Below, piece by piece: positions 59,300 through 64,000 of a DNA stretch of 64,000 bases. Numbering within the stretch: position 1 is the stretch's first letter; each line of letters starts with the position of its first letter. The notes beneath the pieces are model-generated. The model did not search any database. It was given only the letters and a program-made list of their open reading frames with translations, and was not told the origin of the DNA. Source of the stretch: Chrysemys picta bellii (taxonomy: Eukaryota; Chordata; Testudines; Emydidae); assembly GCF_011386835.1 (NCBI RefSeq), contig NC_088792.1, positions 236,350,394-236,414,393 on the forward strand, given 5' to 3'. The position numbers and the translations under genes were made by a program.

Positions 59300-59650
59300 G
59301 GTGAAAGATCTTGGCAGACTCTGACCATGTTGATGACAGTACTCTGTTTGCCAAATCTGAAACGAGATTAAATTCATCTTCTACAACAATTGTCAAAAGT
59401 AATTCAAAGACTCAGCTGTCAAAGCTCCAAGAAATACTACTTTGAATCTGAATGACCAAGGTTTTAAAGTAGTTAATGTGTTTACAAATTTGGGCTCAAT
59501 TGTTTTCAACTCGAGTGACCTAGATTCTGAACTCGGCAATTAAAGACACATCTGCCGTGGGACATCTATAATTTACAGCATGAAGTTCACTACATCAACT
59601 ATTTCTTGGCCTACTAGAAAGAGAATTTACAATGTGCTGTTTTTCTAAAT
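59300..59650 (+). pseudogene. Old LINE reverse transcriptase relic
   Basis: The plus strand reads DHVDDSTLFAKSE from 59323, a decayed form of the (Y/F)ADD active-site block. In another frame from 59448 it reads LNDQGFKVVNVFTNLGSIVF, then NSSDLDSELGN, a stop, SIIYSMKFTT and PTRKRIYNVLFF. This order is that of the reverse transcriptase thumb in APE-type LINEs (block similar to FxYLGSxI..DGxxxxEI..RI). Stops and at least one frameshift show that it is very old. It is clearly different from CR1. Clade assignment is not possible by eye. Confidence 0.55.
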
Positions 59651-60722
59651 AATTCTGTAGTGAGGAAAACATAGCCTACTTCAGTGAACATTTAAAAGGT
59701 GTACATGTAGGAAATATGAAGCACCTGCACAAGATAATACACTCTCACATATATAAATTCAGCTGATTGTTGTAAGAGCTGACTGTCCAATTTCCCTCAA
59801 AATGCATAAAGTTGATGGTAGTCTTCTTGAGCAGGTTGTGGAATTATACTTGTTCAAATTTATGTTTTAACAACAAGAAGAGTGGGCTCTTCAAAGTGGC
59901 ACTGAGCACGGTTAACAACACCATTTTTTTTATTTTGTTGAAAGTAAGCAAATTTGGTTGAGTGCAGTTTATTAGCCTTTAGTGTCTTAGTACTGGTCTT
60001 GTCTATGCCTTGAGTAGCATCCAAGGGCAAATCTCTAGTATGGGAAGTGGCTGGAGCAGCTGATTAACTAGACCCTGTCAAACCCTATAAACTGCAAGAT
60101 CAAGAATAAATTGCTTTTATAGACTAAGATCAGGCTCTGCCAGGTAAACTTCCTAAGATTCTATACCACTTTGGTCCCATTAAATTTGGCACTGATGCCC
60201 AGCTCTCTGACCCTTACACAACCAAAGAATCTCAGGAATGTTATTTCTTGTATCAGTAAATGTACCAGGACTGTGGACAACACATTCCATTTAGGACTGC
60301 AGGGCAACTCAAAAGTCAGTGGTGACAATTCTTTATGACAATGAACTTTCATATCTTGATTATTATGATTTCACATTCTAAACATAGTTAGACTACTACC
60401 ATGCTTTTCCTCACTTCCTGATCAAAACATGCAAAGCTCTTACTATCTGAATCCAACCTCCCTGTTTACAGAGGATATGAGGGTAAGATTATTTTTTTCT
60501 GAGTTGGTCACCTACCTCTTATTTTTGTATCACTAGTCTTAAATAAGAATGAAGAGGTGTTATATGGGGTTATACTAGTCTGTCATGTTTAGATAAATGT
60601 ATTTAATGAGCTGGCATACATAATCCAAAGCAGTATAAGATGCTGTGTAAGAACAGCTCTATATAAATCAGATATATTATACTGTATTCTTGACATGTTT
60701 GGTCTCAACCTATTTCCTAGTC
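59651..60722. other. AT-rich non-coding DNA
   Basis: May include further remains of the LINE at 59.3-59.65 kb, but nothing can be supported. Confidence 0.4.
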
Positions 60723-61026
60723 CAGGGCTCTCATCCTTTTTCTTGCTGATGCTCCCGCAACATGCTATAAAAACTCCACAGCCCAACTGTGCCACAAGAA
60801 CTGTTTTTCTGCATATCCAGTAGATTAAAAGCCAGGGCTGGCATTAGGAGATAGCAAACAGACCCCATGCCACAGACGTCCCGCAAAGTTAAGTTGCTCA
60901 GGCATGGACTTTGGCCATGTGCGGCAGCCCAGCTGTCTGGTTTAATTGGGCGGACCCCCTGAAACCTACTTGCCCCCTCCCTCCCCCCAGGAGGCTGCAG
61001 ACCTCTGTTTGAGAACTGCTGCCCTA
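60723..61026. mobile_element. Possible non-autonomous hAT-type element
   Basis: The left end CAGGGCTCTCATCCTTTTT and the right end GTTTGAGAACTGCTGCCCT (reversed AGGGCAGCAGTTCTCAAAC) are imperfect inverted repeats of the hAT style. The right end appears to have lost the final G of the expected CCCTG. No 8-bp duplication is clear. No coding region. Confidence 0.4.
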
Positions 61027-61325
61027 GTCAACACTGAGCCATATAATTAAATATTAACCACTTAATTTTGTAAAAATGAGTTTCTGCTCAGAGGAGACCT
61101 AGGCCTGGAATACTTGGGGCTCCATAGGTCAGAACTGAGAAGTCTTTTTAGAGCATTTTAAGTAAGTTGGCATTACTCTAGCTAGTGCTGTCAATCCCTT
61201 GTTTTTGTGACAACTAAATTCATCCAAAAATATCCACAAGTAGTACAGGAAGTAACTTTCTATGTAATTTTTATTTTTAAGACACCCATAGCCAAGAGAT
61301 TTTGACCATCTAACCAAAATATAAC

Positions 61326-62588
61326 TGTGACAGTACACCCCATGTTCTTCATGGTGATACTGATATATAATTATGATGTATTTTATGCAAGATAAGGCAT
61401 GTGAGGTGTCATTGGAAAGGTTATGGTTTGCTGAATCTGATTATCCTATTTGTATGCATGTATATTTTTTTATCCAAAGTTATGAATATTGACTATGTGT
61501 CTATTTCACATGTAGCTATTTCTGGGTAATGCCCACTAGGCAAAATGCTCTGTCTAGATGGCTGGCTGGGAAAGGACCATTCAGGGTAATGAGCCATTAG
61601 GAAGAAACAATAGGCCCTAAGAGAGGCTTATCTCCCACCTGGTGAGCCTTCCTGTAAATACTCCAAAAAGCCCATGGAGGATGGCTGCTGTGACTCTACA
61701 GGGACATGTGACCAGGTCACCTGGTGCTGGACTCCATCTTGGGATGTCAGTATTTTTCCACTGACTGGCGTGGGAGCCAAGCTTTAAAACAAAGTGTTCC
61801 CACCATATACAAAAGCAATATCAGGCAGGGGAGTGACATCATCTTGGTTTTTCATTGACTCCCCACCCAAGAAGACTCCTGGAAACACCTGAGGAACAAA
61901 GGCTGAACTGGGGAAGTGCTGGATCCAGGCTAAAATGATTTTTAGCCTGTGAATGGAACACCTGGGGATTCCAAGCTGTAAGCAAGTGCAGCTTGTCCCT
62001 TAAGAATCTGCAATCTGCTTGTATCATCACTTTGGATATGAGTAGCAGATTCTCACCCTATCTATATAGTATATTAAGCTTAGTTTGCATTTTTTGTGTA
62101 TTTGCTAGGTCATCGGCTTTGATCTGTTAGCTATCCCTTATCACTTAAAATCTGTCTTTTGTAGTTAATCAACTTATTTTTGCTTTATCTAAACCAGTGT
62201 GGGAGAATCATAACTCAGGGCAAAAGACTGTTGCATATTCCTCTCCACATTGAGGGAGGAGGTGAATTTTAGGTGCTTACACTGTACGGTTCCCTGTGCA
62301 GCGCAAGATGGTATAATTTTGGGTTTACACTCCAGGGGGTGCATGCCTAAGGAGCTGGGAGGTGTCATAGCTGAAGCCTTCTCAGGCAGGGGCTGGTCAA
62401 AGAGCCTACCTACATGTAACTGCAGCTGGGTGTGTCCCTACCTATATGTATACTGGTGAAAGTGCAGGCTAGAGAGGGCTTTGTAGCTTGTTACAGCAAT
62501 ACAGTGTAAAAGGGAGCCCAGGCTGGTGGATTAGGGAGGCTCAGTGATACCCCAGTTCCAGGTGGCACCCCGGGGGGAAGTCGTCACA
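61326..62588 (+). mobile_element. Solo LTR, 1263 bp
   Basis: It starts TGTGACAGTACACCCC and ends GGGGAAGTCGTCACA, so TGTGAC and GTCACA form inverted ends. Flanks ATAAC (61321-61325) and ATACC (62589-62593) agree in 4 of 5 bases, consistent with an old 5-bp target duplication. The interior has no long open frame. No second LTR or internal region is present. The parent family cannot be told. Confidence 0.7.
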
Positions 62589-62593
62589 ATACC

Positions 62594-64000
62594 AGAAAAA
62601 TGAACTTCAAAAAGGACAATGTATTCCATTAATAAACACATTCACTGGCATGAAAAATTGTGTTAAGCTAAGTGTGATATATAATATTACTGATCAAGAG
62701 GGAGAAATGTAGTTCAAAAATATCCAGGGGTAGTGACTTCAGGACTTATTCTTAATTATCATGACTCTTGAATGCAACTCAAAAATATGCTACAGAAAGC
62801 TACGCTTTTCTGCTTGAAGAAATTTTGTGTTAGAGTTAGAGAAGAGCAAGTTCACTGAATTTTCATTTAAAAAAGACTGCAAGAAATACACCTGTGCTGG
62901 AACGTGTACATTCCAGTTATTGGGATTTGGTGCACTGTATTATACTTTCATTATGTAGAATGTTTGGTAGAACTAGAACTAATCTCTTGGCTGTGTTTTT
63001 GATTATTGCAGCTTTATCATATTTGTTTCTAAGAACAAAAAAGTAAACAAATATTGTAATCACATTGTAATTAGGAATGGCGTGTTTGGAGTACTGATTA
63101 ATTTCAGGTAATGATTTTTCAGTGTGCTAGAGACATAGCACAGTTTTTAGTATAATTAGACTTTGAATGCCAAGGTCATGATCAATATGAGTTGAAATAC
63201 CATTTGTAAAAGCTATATTTTAGAAATTATACAATCAGATTTTTTTTCTTTAAATATGTCAAAGCCTAGTGTTTAAAAAAATAATCGGTTGGAATTCTTT
63301 GCTAATACCACCATAAATTGTACTTTTGTTAATCATTTTATTGGACAAGGAGAAATTACTTTAATTTTCAATGTAAAACAAAGATTGTTTGGATTTAGTT
63401 TGGCAAGTGTCAGTTTTATTAATAATCAACCAAATGACATTCTAGATTTGCTTCAGATAGCAGTTCAATGCCTTACATTGATTTTGTATTATTGGACTAG
63501 ATGTTGTCATCATTATTACTGTGTGGCATGCTTCAGGGAGATTTTGTATTAACTAGTAGCATGCAAGTGTAGGATTTTTTGTTTTGTTTTGCCTTTTAGC
63601 ATGGACATTGTGTTATGGTTCAACTATGAGCTAAAATATTGTGCATCCTTTGTAAAAGATGTATGGAATGTCAAAATGTGTTCAAACTAAAATGTCTCCA
63701 AATATTTTATCTGGTTTATGTACCACACTTTTTTTCTTAAAGCATTGCAGGGGGTGAGCCTCATGAGAGTCTGATACTAATATAGTTTAAACTAGTATAT
63801 TAACAATATGGTTGGAGTAGATTGTTATTTTCTTTTTCTGTACAGAATAAATGATGTACTGTTCTAGACTACCTCTGAACCTGCAGGGGCAAATCCTGCC
63901 CCACTGAGTTCCATGGCACAGTGCTGGCAGGAAATCAGTCGCAACACAGCATGTGTAGAGGACTGAGGGGAAACTTTCTCCTCAGCACCAAGAGCTTCCA
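62594..64000. other. AT-rich non-coding DNA
   Basis: No gene is recognised; the 87-codon plus frame at 63289-63552 has no motif. Confidence 0.5.

Overview
This window looks like nuclear DNA of a turtle. It is an AT-rich vertebrate intergenic or intronic stretch filled with sauropsid-type repeats: CR1 LINEs with the typical 3' tail, a tRNA-headed SINE with a CR1-like tail, PIF/Harbinger DNA transposons, solo LTRs and fold-back short elements. I recognise no host protein-coding exon, no RNA gene and no CRISPR array. The assignment to turtle is inference from the repeat families (about 0.8). Every recognisable reading frame of any length belongs to a mobile element.

Layout. 1-11.2 kb: AT-rich unique DNA with a fold-back SINE-like insertion (4748-4972, 13-bp target duplication), CR1 pieces and a TG microsatellite. 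11.2-12 kb: a minus-strand CR1-lineage LINE relic interrupted by a second fold-back insertion (11751-11930, 11-bp target duplication). 12-27.3 kb: unique DNA, ancient short repeats, palindromic MITE relics and a GC-rich block at 22.2-23.9 kb. 27296-32888: Harbinger-1, flanked by TAA and interrupted by an 896-bp solo LTR with a CTGTC duplication. 35687-39693: Harbinger-2, a diverged relative in the same orientation, flanked by TAT. 42.5-44.3 kb: a 5'-truncated CR1 with reverse transcriptase motifs. 49.4-50.9 kb: an unresolved GC-rich unit. 52.5 kb: a tRNA-derived SINE. 54.5 and 61.3-62.6 kb: LTR-like units. 59.3 kb: a very old LINE reverse transcriptase relic.

How the genes relate. Both Harbinger elements share one architecture: terminal inverted repeat, DDE nuclease gene (+), polyadenylation signal, last exon of a Myb/SANT-like gene (-), intron, first Myb/SANT-like exon (-), terminal inverted repeat. 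The nuclease and the Myb-like protein are the usual two PIF/Harbinger partners. Inside the Myb-gene intron, on the opposite (+) strand, both elements carry a third reading frame (ORF3). The two ORF3 copies align without a gap over about 99 residues, with 37 identities by my count and many synonymous third-base differences. I do not recognise ORF3 as part of the usual two-gene Harbinger toolkit, and it is the best candidate here for an undescribed component. All element genes except ORF3 of Harbinger-1 carry visible inactivating lesions.
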